DNA of 64,000 nucleotides from Marinobacter persicus. GTDB taxonomy: Bacteria > Pseudomonadota > Gammaproteobacteria > Pseudomonadales > Oleiphilaceae. The translations under genes were made by a program, and so were the position numbers. Shown piece by piece: positions 7,908 through 16,614 of this stretch. Every line of letters starts with the position of its first letter. Positions within the stretch are counted from its first letter, which is position 1. The notes beneath the pieces were generated by a model. It was given only the letters and a program-made list of their open reading frames with translations. It was not told the origin of the DNA and did not search any database. The stretch covers positions 186,001 through 250,000 of the forward strand of contig NZ_FOSC01000002.1 of the NCBI RefSeq assembly GCF_900114155.1, written 5' to 3'.

Positions 7908-9391
7908 GGTTGTTCCTTCCTGCGATCTGCAATGGTTTGAGAAACAATGGCGTAGGCCATTACGGTAACGATGGGGAAGATTGAGGCGAACGCTATCAAG
8001 CCGAAGCCATCGATCAAAACGCTGCGCCCGTCAATGCTGCTGGCCAGGCCAATGCCCAGGGCCGTCACCAGCGGAACGGTGACCTCCGAGGTGGTGACGC
8101 CGCCCAGATCATAAGCCAGAGCCACAATATAGCGAGGCGCCAGCAGCGTCAGGATAATAACCAGGATGTATCCGCCCATCACATAATAGTGGATGGAGTC
8201 GCCGGTGATGATCCGGTGTACGCCAATGGTAATGCCAATGGCGACACCCACTGCCACCAGAATACGAATAACGTTGCCATTCAGGCTACCATTCGCAGCT
8301 TCCTCCACCTGCTGGCCGATGGCGATCAGAGCCGGTTCCGCCATGGTGGTGGCAAAGCCGATCATCAGGGCGAACAGGTAGATGTACAAGTGGTTGTCCC
8401 GGGCAGTGAGCTGTTCGGCCATGCTGGTGCCGATGGGAAACAGGCCCAGCTTGAGGCCGACCACAAACGCGTAAAGGCCGAGGATGACCAACAGAAAACC
8501 GAAAGCCACGGTGGCCGGGTTGGCCAGTTTTCGCCGAAGCACCAGGTACTGGAAAAACAGCACAGTGATGATGATCGGCAGTACATCCCGAACCATCTCC
8601 GCCAGATTCAACAGAACGTTGACAATGCCGGAGGGCCCGGAGGATTCCGATTCATTGCCGAGCACCAGTTCGCCGGCGGTAGTGTCGCCGGAATACACCA
8701 GCATGCCGTAACCTTGCACGGTAATCATCGGCACCATAACCGCCAGTGCGACGAGCCCGAAACCGTCAATCAGCGGATTGCGGCCGGCAATGGAGGCGGC
8801 CAGGCCAATGCCCAGGGCGGCAATCAGAGGCACCGTCACCACGTTGGTGGTGACGCCGCCGGAGTCATAGGCCAGACCCACGATTTCTTCGGGCGCAAAC
8901 CAGGTGATAATCACCACGGTGATGTAACCGATGATCATGAACCAGTGCAGCGGGTAGCCGAAAATGATCCGGAACACCCCTAGTGAAATCACCAGTCCCA
9001 CGGACACCGCCACCAGCACCCGCAGGGTGAGGGCGTCAATCCGGCCTTCACTGATGGTTTGCGCCTGCTCCGCCACGGCAATCAAAGCTGGTTCGGCGAT
9101 CACTGCAGAAAAGCCCATGGCAAAGCCGAACGACAGCAGAATTAACAAAGAGCCGCGCTTGGCAAACTGGTTGGCCAGGCTTTTGCCAACCGGGAAAATA
9201 CTCAACTCCAGGCCTTGCAGGAACAGCGCCACGCCGGCGGCGACAATCAACAGGCCGACGACCATGCTGCCCAGGTTGTCGGGCACCTGTTGCAGAATCA
9301 CCAACTGGAAGAACGCCACCACCACAACGATGGGTAGCAGGTTTTTCAGGGCGTGTAACAGGGAATGGCTGAAGGCGTGGAGATAAAACAC
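7904..9391 (-). CDS. Duplicated DUF1538 membrane protein, probable transporter
   Basis: 495 aa, very hydrophobic, with roughly 12-14 membrane segments. It is an internal tandem duplication: AEPALIA at residues 99-105 recurs at 351-357, and GGVTT followed by VTVPL at 178-188 recurs at 430-440, both offset by 252 residues, as do the ALGIGLA and LIDGFGL motifs. Each half is a DUF1538 unit. The conserved Glu/Pro and Gly-Gly motifs in membrane segments suggest an ion or small-solute carrier with pseudo-twofold symmetry; no substrate is known to me. It leads the operon with the PII-like and CBS genes, 307 bases from the divergent isocitrate lyase gene. ATG at 9391 is the start. Confidence 0.82.
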   Translation of the reverse strand: MFYLHAFSHSLLHALKNLLPIVVVVAFFQLVILQQVPDNLGSMVVGLLIVAAGVALFLQGLELSIFPVGKSLANQFAKRGSLLILLSFGFAMGFSAVIAEPALIAVAEQAQTISEGRIDALTLRVLVAVSVGLVISLGVFRIIFGYPLHWFMIIGYITVVIITWFAPEEIVGLAYDSGGVTTNVVTVPLIAALGIGLAASIAGRNPLIDGFGLVALAVMVPMITVQGYGMLVYSGDTTAGELVLGNESESSGPSGIVNVLLNLAEMVRDVLPIIITVLFFQYLVLRRKLANPATVAFGFLLVILGLYAFVVGLKLGLFPIGTSMAEQLTARDNHLYIYLFALMIGFATTMAEPALIAIGQQVEEAANGSLNGNVIRILVAVGVAIGITIGVHRIITGDSIHYYVMGGYILVIILTLLAPRYIVALAYDLGGVTTSEVTVPLVTALGIGLASSIDGRSVLIDGFGLIAFASIFPIVTVMAYAIVSQTIADRRKEQP

Positions 9392-9698
9392 AGGCTTCCT
9401 CGGGTTGCCAATAGAAACGTTGCAGACGTTATCACATCTACCGTGATGTTAACTGACCGGGCTCAGTTTTGCCGTGGAATCAGCCAACTGACAAAGCCCG
9501 CTGAAGAAAGTTTCAGTATTCACCAAAAAAATGCCGAAAATACACCACATAAATTTCAATTATAAATTCAAAGGGACTACAGTAACGGCCAATGTCAGCG
9601 CCTGCCCCGTTTCCGGCCGCAGGCAGTTGGCTTCGGATGCTGCCTGGCAGCAGCTTTTCCGCACCTTTTGAACATCAAACGTAGAAAGGACAGAGATC
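9392..9698. promoter_or_regulatory. Divergent promoter region of the DUF1538 operon and aceA
   Basis: 307 bases without a coding frame I would support. Its right half (about 9500-9570) is AT-rich. It contains an ATCAC-N7-GTGAT inverted repeat at 9431-9447 and, closer to aceA, a TATAAA-like stretch near 9560. An AAAGGA ribosome site precedes the aceA ATG. I could not fix a single convincing -35/-10 pair. Confidence 0.45.
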
Positions 9699-11288
9699 AT
9701 GCCTTACGCACAAGACGTCGACCAAATTGCTTCCATCCTGAAGCAAAACCCGACCTGGAACGCCATCAACCCGAAGCACGCTGCCCGCATGCGCGCCCAG
9801 AACAAGTTCAAGACTGGTCTGGACATCGCCAAGTACACCGCCAAGATCATGCGCGAAGACATGGCGAACTACGACAAAGACACTTCCCAGTACACCCAGT
9901 CTCTGGGTTGCTGGCACGGCTTCATCGGTCAGCAGAAGCTGATCTCCATCAAGAAGCACTTCGGTAGCACCAAGCGTCGTTACCTGTACCTGTCTGGCTG
10001 GATGGTTGCCGCCATGCGCTCTCAGTTCGGCCCGCTGCCGGACCAGTCCATGCACGAGAAAACTGCCGTTCCTGGCCTGATCGAAGAACTGTACACCTTC
10101 CTGCGCCAGGCTGACGCATGGGAACTGAACCACCTGTTCCGTGCCCTGGACGAAGCCGAGCAGGCTGGCGATACCGCCAAGGCCAAAGAGCTCGAGCAGC
10201 AGATCGACAACCACGAAACTCACGTTGTGCCGATCATTGCCGACATCGACGCAGGTTTCGGTAACGCCGAAGCAACTTACCTGCTGTCCAAGAAGATGAT
10301 CGAAGCCGGTGCTTGCTGCATCCAGATCGAAAACCAGGTTTCCGACGAGAAGCAGTGTGGCCACCAGGACGGTAAGGTAACCGTTCCGCACGCCGACTTC
10401 CTGTCCAAGATCAACGCCGTACGCCTGGCGTTCCTGGAGCTGGGCGTTGATGACGGTGTGATCGTTGCCCGTACCGACTCCCTGGGCGCTGGCCTGACCC
10501 AGAAGCTGGCCGTTACCGAAGAGCCGGGCGACCTGGGCGACAAGTACAACAGCTTCCTCGATGGCGACTACATCGACGACGCTTCCCAGATCGACAACGG
10601 CGACGTTGTGATCAAGTCCGACGGCAAGCTGATGAAGCCGAAGCGTCTGCCTTCCGGCCTGTTCCAGTTCCGTCCGGGCACTGGCGAAGACCGTGTTGTT
10701 CTGGACTGCATCACTTCCCTGCAGAACGGCGCTGACCTGCTGTGGATCGAGACCGAGAAGCCGCACGTTGGCCAGATCGCCGGCATGGTTAACCGTATCC
10801 GTGAAGTTGTGCCCGATGCCAAGCTGGTTTACAACAACAGCCCGTCCTTCAACTGGACCCTGAACTTCCGTCAGCAGGTATTCGACGCGTGGAAAGAAGA
10901 AGGCAAAGACGTATCTGCCTACGAGCGCGAAGACCTGATGAACAGCAAGTACGACGACACCGAGCTGGGCAAACTGGCTGACGAGTGGACCGCTGACTTC
11001 CAGCGCAAGGCGTCTGCAGAAGCAGGTATCTTCCACCACCTGATCACTCTGCCGACTTACCACACTGCGGCTCTGTCCACTGACAACCTGGCCAAGGGCT
11101 ACTTCGGTGACGAAGGCATGCTGGCTTATGTTGGCGGTGTTCAGCGTAAGGAAATCCGTCAGGGTATCGCGACTGTCAAGCACCAGGACATGGCCGGCTC
11201 CAACATCGGTGATGACCACAAAGAGTTCTTCGCAGGTGACGCGGCTCTGAAGGCCGGTGGTAAAGACAACACCATGAACCAGTTCTAA
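9699..11288 (+). CDS. aceA: Isocitrate lyase (long form)
   Basis: 529 aa, near the length of the 531-aa Pseudomonas-type enzyme and longer than the 434-aa E. coli one. It cleaves isocitrate to succinate and glyoxylate, the first glyoxylate-shunt step needed for growth on acetate, alkanes and fatty acids. The active-site Cys loop reads KQCGHQ (vs KKCGH in E. coli). Substrate-binding stretches such as ADIDAGFG, ARTDSLGAG and NNSPSFNW are present. Codon use is strongly biased (mostly C-ending, ctg for Leu), unlike neighbours, which indicates high expression. Malate synthase is not in the window. A strong terminator follows. Confidence 0.97.
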   Translation: MPYAQDVDQIASILKQNPTWNAINPKHAARMRAQNKFKTGLDIAKYTAKIMREDMANYDKDTSQYTQSLGCWHGFIGQQKLISIKKHFGSTKRRYLYLSGWMVAAMRSQFGPLPDQSMHEKTAVPGLIEELYTFLRQADAWELNHLFRALDEAEQAGDTAKAKELEQQIDNHETHVVPIIADIDAGFGNAEATYLLSKKMIEAGACCIQIENQVSDEKQCGHQDGKVTVPHADFLSKINAVRLAFLELGVDDGVIVARTDSLGAGLTQKLAVTEEPGDLGDKYNSFLDGDYIDDASQIDNGDVVIKSDGKLMKPKRLPSGLFQFRPGTGEDRVVLDCITSLQNGADLLWIETEKPHVGQIAGMVNRIREVVPDAKLVYNNSPSFNWTLNFRQQVFDAWKEEGKDVSAYEREDLMNSKYDDTELGKLADEWTADFQRKASAEAGIFHHLITLPTYHTAALSTDNLAKGYFGDEGMLAYVGGVQRKEIRQGIATVKHQDMAGSNIGDDHKEFFAGDAALKAGGKDNTMNQF

Positions 11289-11340
11289 GACTGGCTCCAT
11301 GATGTTCCGGTGAGCGCTGTTGCGCTCACTGACCACAGAA

Positions 11341-11380
11341 AACCCCGCAAGGCGCGAGCTTTGCGGGGTTTTTGTTTTTT
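11341..11380 (+). terminator. Rho-independent terminator of aceA
   Basis: Arms AACCCCGCAA (11341-11350) and TTGCGGGGTT (11361-11370) are perfectly complementary around a 10-nt loop, followed by an interrupted T tract. It ends the aceA transcript 50 bases past the stop. Confidence 0.92.
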
Positions 11381-11450
11381 GACACCCGTCTTTCTCTCCA
11401 GCTTGCTGATTTGCCGGTGATTCTCTGGGTCTGGGCCTGAAGCGCGGCCG

Positions 11451-12053
11451 TCAGGGTTTGATCAGCAGGCCCCGGAACAGGCTGTCCACCAGGATTTCAG
11501 CCATCTCGGCCAGAGGCTGGCGATCAGGGGCGCCCAGCCAGTCAAAGAAAATGCCCAGCATCTGGGTATGCAGCACATAGGCCGCCTGTTCGGGGCTCAG
11601 GGAAGGGTGCAGCCGGGCGCGGCTTTCCGGCAGTGCCATGATGCGTGATACATGGCTGACCGCCTCGTCAGACAGCTCCCGGTGTTTTTCCAGCGCCTGG
11701 TCGGATTCGTTGCGGTGAAAAAGAATGTAGTGCACCCGGAAGTAGTGCTTGTCCTCCACCAGCTTTTTCAGAGCGATCACACAGACCTGTTTGAGGTTGT
11801 CCAGGCCCGGCCCGCCACGACGGGTGTCATCGATCATTTCCGCCAATGGTGCGCGCACCCGGGCCAGCATGGCGTCCAGAATGTCCTGCTTGTTGTGAAA
11901 GTGCCAGTAAACCGCACCCCGAGTGACGCCGGCGGCGCGGGCAATCTGTTCCAGTGAGGCCCTGGCCACGCCTTTTTCCATGAACACCTGTTCTGCGCAA
12001 TCGAGGATCGATTCGCGGGTTGCTTCCGCTTCCGCCTTGGTTTTTCTTGCCAT
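11451..12053 (-). CDS. TetR-family repressor of the RND efflux operon (AcrR/TtgR type)
   Basis: 200 aa. The N-terminal helix-turn-helix spans about residues 30-55 (LEQIARAAGVTRGAVYWHF), with the KQDIL start of the next helix. The C-terminal ligand-binding half resembles AcrR/TtgR (YFRVHYILFHRNE, LGIFFDWL). Such repressors are released by hydrophobic toxic compounds. It is divergent from the adaptor/pump operon, with a palindromic operator in the 131-base gap, so it very likely represses both itself and the pump. The start is the ATG at 12053. Confidence 0.9.
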   Translation of the reverse strand: MARKTKAEAEATRESILDCAEQVFMEKGVARASLEQIARAAGVTRGAVYWHFHNKQDILDAMLARVRAPLAEMIDDTRRGGPGLDNLKQVCVIALKKLVEDKHYFRVHYILFHRNESDQALEKHRELSDEAVSHVSRIMALPESRARLHPSLSPEQAAYVLHTQMLGIFFDWLGAPDRQPLAEMAEILVDSLFRGLLIKP

Positions 12054-12116
12054 GGTTACCCGGTCAGTCCGTCATCTGTTTGGCTGGCGGGGCAGTATAA
12101 CCGATCAATAGTTTAC

Positions 12117-12138
12117 ATACATACACGAATGAATGTAT
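12117..12138. promoter_or_regulatory. AcrR/TtgR-type palindromic operator
   Basis: 22-base palindrome with ATACAT (12117-12122) and ATGTAT (12133-12138) outer arms and 8 of 11 positions symmetric. This resembles the known AcrR and TtgR sites built on TACATACATTC-like half sites. It lies between the divergent TetR and adaptor genes, 46 bases before the adaptor ATG, where binding would block both promoters. The match is by eye. Confidence 0.72.
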
Positions 12139-12184
12139 TTTATAGCGCCCTAACGAACGTGACCCGGTGTTCAGGAGACCGCAC

Positions 12185-13354
12185 ATGCCCATGAAACGTC
12201 CTTCCCGCTTGTTTGCCCGAAAAGCCCTGGCGCTTGCCGGCCTGGCCGGTTTGCTGGCCCTTGCCGGTTGCAGCAACGATGGCGACAGCAACCAGCAACA
12301 AGGTGGCACGCCGGCACCCTCGGTCAAGGTGGAAACGGCGGAAACCACTGACGCCACCGTCCGCCAGGACTACGCCGGTCGGGCCCGGGGTGCCCGGGAA
12401 GTGGAAGTGCGTGCCCGGGTCAACGGCATTCTGGAAGAACGCCTTTACGAAGAGGGTCAGATGGTCAGCGAAGGCGAGGCCCTGTTCCGCATTGACCGTG
12501 AACCCACGGCGGCAGCCCTGCAAAGGGCTGAAGCCCAGCAGCAGGTGGCCGAGGCGGATGTGCGCCAGGCCGAGCGGGAGTGGAACCGGATTGCGTCATT
12601 GTTTGAGCGTAACGCGGTCAGTGAGCGTGAGCGGGACAACGCCCGCTCCGCGCTGGAACTGGCGCGGGCCAATCTGGCAGTGGCCAGGGCCGGGGTAACC
12701 GAGGCCGAGCTGAACCTGGGCTATACCGAAGTCACCGCCCCGGTGTCGGGGGTGACCAGTCTGGAAGACCTGCCCGAAGGCAGCCTGATTGATGTCGGCA
12801 CCCTGCTGACCACCATTGTGCAACTGGACCCGATACACGTGCGCTTTGCCTTGCCCGAAGACGACGCCAATATCCGGCGGGCCGCGCGCGAGGGCATGGT
12901 CAATGCCGGTGAGGAGCAGAACGTCTCGGCCACTCTGATCATGGCCGATGGCAGGGAGTACACCGAACCCGGGCGTATCGATTTTACCGCCTCAACCCTG
13001 GATCCGCGCACTGGCACGGTGTCCGCGCGGGCGGTCTTTCCCAACGAACAGCGGCTGATCGTGCCTGGCCAGTTTGTCCGGGTGCGAGTGGCCCTGCAGG
13101 AATTTGAAGACGTTGTCACCATTCCGGAGAAAGCCGTGGCCCAGGGTCCCGAAGGCCCGGTGGTGTACGTGATTGATGACGGGAACAAGGCCCGGGCCCG
13201 CCCGGTGGAGCTGGGTCCGGTCTCCGATGACCGTCAGATTATCCTGGACGGCCTGGCCGCCGGCGAGCGTTTTGTGGTCAGTGGCCTGACCGGCGTGCGC
13301 GATGGTGCCGAAGTGAAAGTGATGGATGACAACGCCGGGGAGGGCGCCGACTGA
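12185..13354 (+). CDS. RND efflux periplasmic adaptor lipoprotein
   Basis: 389 aa. A lipoprotein signal ends in LAGC (about residues 25-28), followed by the membrane-fusion-protein layout: an early beta-barrel/lipoyl half ([32 protein letters not shown]), a coiled-coil hairpin (about 95-150, rich in Ala/Glu/Arg), a second lipoyl half ([13 protein letters not shown]), and a C-terminal membrane-proximal domain. It links the inner-membrane pump to an outer-membrane channel. Start: ATG at 12185, 7 bases after AGGAG; an upstream in-frame GTG at 12167 precedes that site. Its stop overlaps the pump's start (TGATG). No TolC-type gene follows, so the channel must come from elsewhere in the genome. Confidence 0.93.
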   Translation: MPMKRPSRLFARKALALAGLAGLLALAGCSNDGDSNQQQGGTPAPSVKVETAETTDATVRQDYAGRARGAREVEVRARVNGILEERLYEEGQMVSEGEALFRIDREPTAAALQRAEAQQQVAEADVRQAEREWNRIASLFERNAVSERERDNARSALELARANLAVARAGVTEAELNLGYTEVTAPVSGVTSLEDLPEGSLIDVGTLLTTIVQLDPIHVRFALPEDDANIRRAAREGMVNAGEEQNVSATLIMADGREYTEPGRIDFTASTLDPRTGTVSARAVFPNEQRLIVPGQFVRVRVALQEFEDVVTIPEKAVAQGPEGPVVYVIDDGNKARARPVELGPVSDDRQIILDGLAAGERFVVSGLTGVRDGAEVKVMDDNAGEGAD

Positions 13355-16300
13355 TGCTGCGCACATTCATAGACCGGCCCATTTTTGCGTCGGTCATCTC
13401 CATCATCATTACCCTCGGCGGTGCCCTGGCACTGATCGGTCTGCCGGTGGAACAGTACCCGAATGTTGTGCCGCCCCAGGTGGTGGTTGAGGGTCGCTTC
13501 CCGGGTGCCAGTGCCGATGTGATTTCCGACTCGGTGGTGGCGCCCCTCGAGCAGGAAATCAACGGCGTGGATGACATGATTTACATGGAATCCAACGCCA
13601 CTGATTCAGGCAGTTTCCGCATCAGTATTTCGTTTGAAATCGGCACCGATCCGGACCAGGCCACCATCAACGTCAATAACCGGGTGCAGCAGGCCACCTC
13701 CCGCTTGCCGCAAGCGGTGCGCGATCAGGGTCTGCAGGTGGAGGCCCGTTCCACCTCGATTCTGCAGGTGGTGACCTTGTCGTCCCCGGACAACTCCATG
13801 GACGTGGTGGAAATCTCCAACTACGCCTTGCTGAATGTGCTGGATGAACTGGTGCGTTTGCCAGGTATTGGCGATGCCTCCCTGTTCGGTGCCCAGGACT
13901 ACTCCATGCGCATCTGGCTGCGCCCGGACAAACTGGCCCAGTATGATCTGACCCCCAACGATGTTGCCCTGGCCCTGCGGGCGCAGAACGCCCAGTTTGC
14001 CGCCGGCCGCATTGGTGCCGAACCGGCGCCGGAAGGCCAGGCCTTCACCTTCAGCGTATCGGCACCCGGTCGCCTGACCAGCCCCGAGGAATTCGGTGAA
14101 GTGATCCTGCGCAGCGACGATCAGGGCGCATCCCTGCGCCTGAAGGACGTAGCCCGGATTGAGCTGGGCGCCCAGAATTACGATTTCGGTGCCATTTACA
14201 ACGGCGGCACCACCGTGCCCATGGGGATCTATCTGCAGCCGGGTGCCAACGCGCTGGAGGCCGCCGAAGCCGTCAACCAGGCCATGGACGATATTGCCGA
14301 TCGTTTTCCGGAAGGACTGGAGTACAACACCCCGTACGACACCACCCGCTTTATCGACATTTCCATCCAGGAAGTGATTTCCACCTTCATCGTTGCGGTC
14401 CTGCTGGTGGTTCTGGTGACCTTCCTGTTCCTGCAGCACCTGAAGGCCACGCTGATTCCGCTGATTGCCATTCCGGTATCGCTCATCGGCACCTTCGCCG
14501 GCATGCAGGCGCTGGGCTTCTCGGTGAACCTGCTGACCCTGTTTGGCCTGATACTGGCCATCGGGGTGGTGGTGGACAACGCCATTATCATCATGGAAAA
14601 CGCCGAACGGTTGATGAAGGAAGAAGGCCTGTCGGCCTATAACGCGGCGGTGAGTACCATCCAGCAGGTGTCGGGCGCGGTGGTGTCGTCCACGCTGGTG
14701 CTGGTGGCGGTGTTCGCTCCTGTGGCCTTCCTCGGCGGGCTCAGCGGCGAGCTGTACCGGCAGTTCGCCATCACCATTGCCGTGTCGGTGGTCATTTCCG
14801 GGGTGGTGGCACTCACGCTCACACCGGCCATGTGTGCCTTGTTGCTGGGCCTTGAGGGAAAACAGCTGGCGGTGTTCCGCTGGTTCGATGCCGGCTTCGA
14901 CAAACTGACCGCCGGTTTCTCCTGGATCGTCGACTGGCTGCTGAAGCATGCGGTTATTGGCGTGCTCCTGTTTGCCGCGATGATCGGCTCGGTGGTGTTC
15001 ATGATGGGAAAAATGCCCTCCGGTCTGGTCCCCCAGGAGGACCAGGGCTTTGTACTGACCGCCTACTCGCTGCCACCGGTTTCATCCCTGAGCCGCACCG
15101 AAGACACCCGTGACGAGCTGGTGGCCAGGATGATGGAAGTGCCGGAGGTGAAAGACGTGGTGTCATTCGCCGGTTACGACATTATTTCCAGTGCCCTGCG
15201 CACCAATGCCGGTGTGGCCTTTGTGACTCTTGAAGACTGGGATGAGCGGGAAGGCGAGGGGCAGAAGGCCCAGGACATTGCCGGCAAGATCATGGGTATT
15301 GGTGCGGGCATGCCCGAGGCCAGTGTGATTTCCTTTGCCCCGCCCCCCATTCAGGGGCTGTCCACCACCGGCGGCGTGGAAGGCTATATTCAGGCCCGGG
15401 GTGGCCGGACACCCCAGGAAATCAAGGCCATGGCCGACCGCTTCACCCGAGCCGCCAACCAGCGCCCGGAGCTGACCAACGTGCGGGTGACACTGGATAC
15501 CGGCATTCCCCGCTATGAGGCCGAGGTGGACCGGGAGAAGGCCCAGGCCGCCGGTGTGCCGATCGATCAGATCTTCACCACCATGCAAAGTACCTTTGGT
15601 GGCCTGTACGTGAACGATTTCACCCTGCAGGGCCGCAACTGGCAGGTGAACCTGCAGTCTGAAGGGGAGTTCCGAAGCCATCCGGACGATCTGCGCAAGG
15701 TGTTTGTGCGTTCGGATTATGGCGAGATGATCCCCCTCAGCTCACTGGTGAACCTGAAGCGCGACAGCGGGCCGGACATTCTAAACCGTTTCAACGTGTA
15801 CCCGGCAGCCAAGCTGCTGGCCGACCCGACCCCGGGCCACACCAGTGGTGAAGCGCTGGCGGCCCTGCAGGAAGTGGCGGAGCAGCAGTTTGACCGCAAC
15901 ACCCTGCTGGGCTGGACCGGCGAAGCCTTCCAGCTGCAGGACTCGGCCGATTCCGGCACCCTGGCCTTTGGCATGGGGCTGTTGCTGGTGTTCCTGATTC
16001 TGGCGGCCCAGTACGAGCGCTGGGGCCTGCCGGTGGCCGTGGCCACGGCGGTGCCCTTCGGTGTGTTCGGCGCGGCCCTGGCTTCCCTGTGGCGCGGTTT
16101 CCCGAACGACATCTACTTCCAGGTTGGCCTGCTGGTGCTGATTGGCCTGGCGGCCAAAAACGCGATTCTGATCGTCGAATTCGCCGCCCAGAATCGGAAA
16201 ACCGGCATGAGCTCGTTCGAAGCGGCCAGCGCGGCAGCACGCCAGCGTTTCCGCGCGATCATGATGACCGCCCTGACCTTCATCGTCGGCTCCCTGCCGC

Positions 16301-16473
16301 TGGCCTTCAGCACCGGTGCCGGCGCGGTGTCCCGCCAGGAAATCGGTACCGTGGTGGTCGGCGGTATGCTGGCGGCCAGTACCCTGGCGCTGTTCTTCGT
16401 GCCGCTGTTCTACAAGCTGATCGAAGATCTGGGGGATTGGCGGCGTAAGCGCAAGAAGTCCGCCAAGACCTGA
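13354..16473 (+). CDS. RND multidrug efflux pump (HAE-1, AcrB/MexF-like)
   Basis: 1039 aa, the AcrB size. It has 12 membrane segments in two repeats, each with a large periplasmic loop. The N-terminus [23 protein letters not shown] and the [15 protein letters not shown] stretch are standard. The TM10 Lys equivalent to AcrB K940 is present in [14 protein letters not shown]. The TM4 proton-relay pair is unusual: residues 408-409 read Asp-Asn (VVVDNAIII) where AcrB has Asp407-Asp408. It is proton-driven and expels hydrophobic compounds, probably solvents or drugs. The MexF-like resemblance in the N-terminal third is a judgement by eye. It is co-translated with the adaptor. Confidence 0.93.
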   Translation: MLRTFIDRPIFASVISIIITLGGALALIGLPVEQYPNVVPPQVVVEGRFPGASADVISDSVVAPLEQEINGVDDMIYMESNATDSGSFRISISFEIGTDPDQATINVNNRVQQATSRLPQAVRDQGLQVEARSTSILQVVTLSSPDNSMDVVEISNYALLNVLDELVRLPGIGDASLFGAQDYSMRIWLRPDKLAQYDLTPNDVALALRAQNAQFAAGRIGAEPAPEGQAFTFSVSAPGRLTSPEEFGEVILRSDDQGASLRLKDVARIELGAQNYDFGAIYNGGTTVPMGIYLQPGANALEAAEAVNQAMDDIADRFPEGLEYNTPYDTTRFIDISIQEVISTFIVAVLLVVLVTFLFLQHLKATLIPLIAIPVSLIGTFAGMQALGFSVNLLTLFGLILAIGVVVDNAIIIMENAERLMKEEGLSAYNAAVSTIQQVSGAVVSSTLVLVAVFAPVAFLGGLSGELYRQFAITIAVSVVISGVVALTLTPAMCALLLGLEGKQLAVFRWFDAGFDKLTAGFSWIVDWLLKHAVIGVLLFAAMIGSVVFMMGKMPSGLVPQEDQGFVLTAYSLPPVSSLSRTEDTRDELVARMMEVPEVKDVVSFAGYDIISSALRTNAGVAFVTLEDWDEREGEGQKAQDIAGKIMGIGAGMPEASVISFAPPPIQGLSTTGGVEGYIQARGGRTPQEIKAMADRFTRAANQRPELTNVRVTLDTGIPRYEAEVDREKAQAAGVPIDQIFTTMQSTFGGLYVNDFTLQGRNWQVNLQSEGEFRSHPDDLRKVFVRSDYGEMIPLSSLVNLKRDSGPDILNRFNVYPAAKLLADPTPGHTSGEALAALQEVAEQQFDRNTLLGWTGEAFQLQDSADSGTLAFGMGLLLVFLILAAQYERWGLPVAVATAVPFGVFGAALASLWRGFPNDIYFQVGLLVLIGLAAKNAILIVEFAAQNRKTGMSSFEAASAAARQRFRAIMMTALTFIVGSLPLAFSTGAGAVSRQEIGTVVVGGMLAASTLALFFVPLFYKLIEDLGDWRRKRKKSAKT

Positions 16474-16497
16474 GAGGTCGTATAAACCCACATCAAG

Positions 16498-16531
16498 CCG
16501 CCGCTGGTTTTATGCCACCGGCGGTTTTTTT
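16498..16531 (+). terminator. Rho-independent terminator of the efflux operon
   Basis: A 10-bp stem with one mismatch (16498-16507 with 16515-16524), a 7-nt loop and a run of seven T (16525-16531), starting 25 bases after the pump stop codon. Confidence 0.9.
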
Positions 16532-16614
16532 GTCTGTTATGCTTGGAGTCGGAGCAGGATCGCTCCCGATCCCGCTCACCAAACCTGGAAGCAAAACGCT
16601 AAGAGGCTGAGTTT

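Noticed and set aside
13606..14949. Long minus-strand frame opposite the RND pump
   Set aside because: Composition is His/Gln/Gly-rich, typical of antisense reading of GC-rich codons; the pump gene explains the region.
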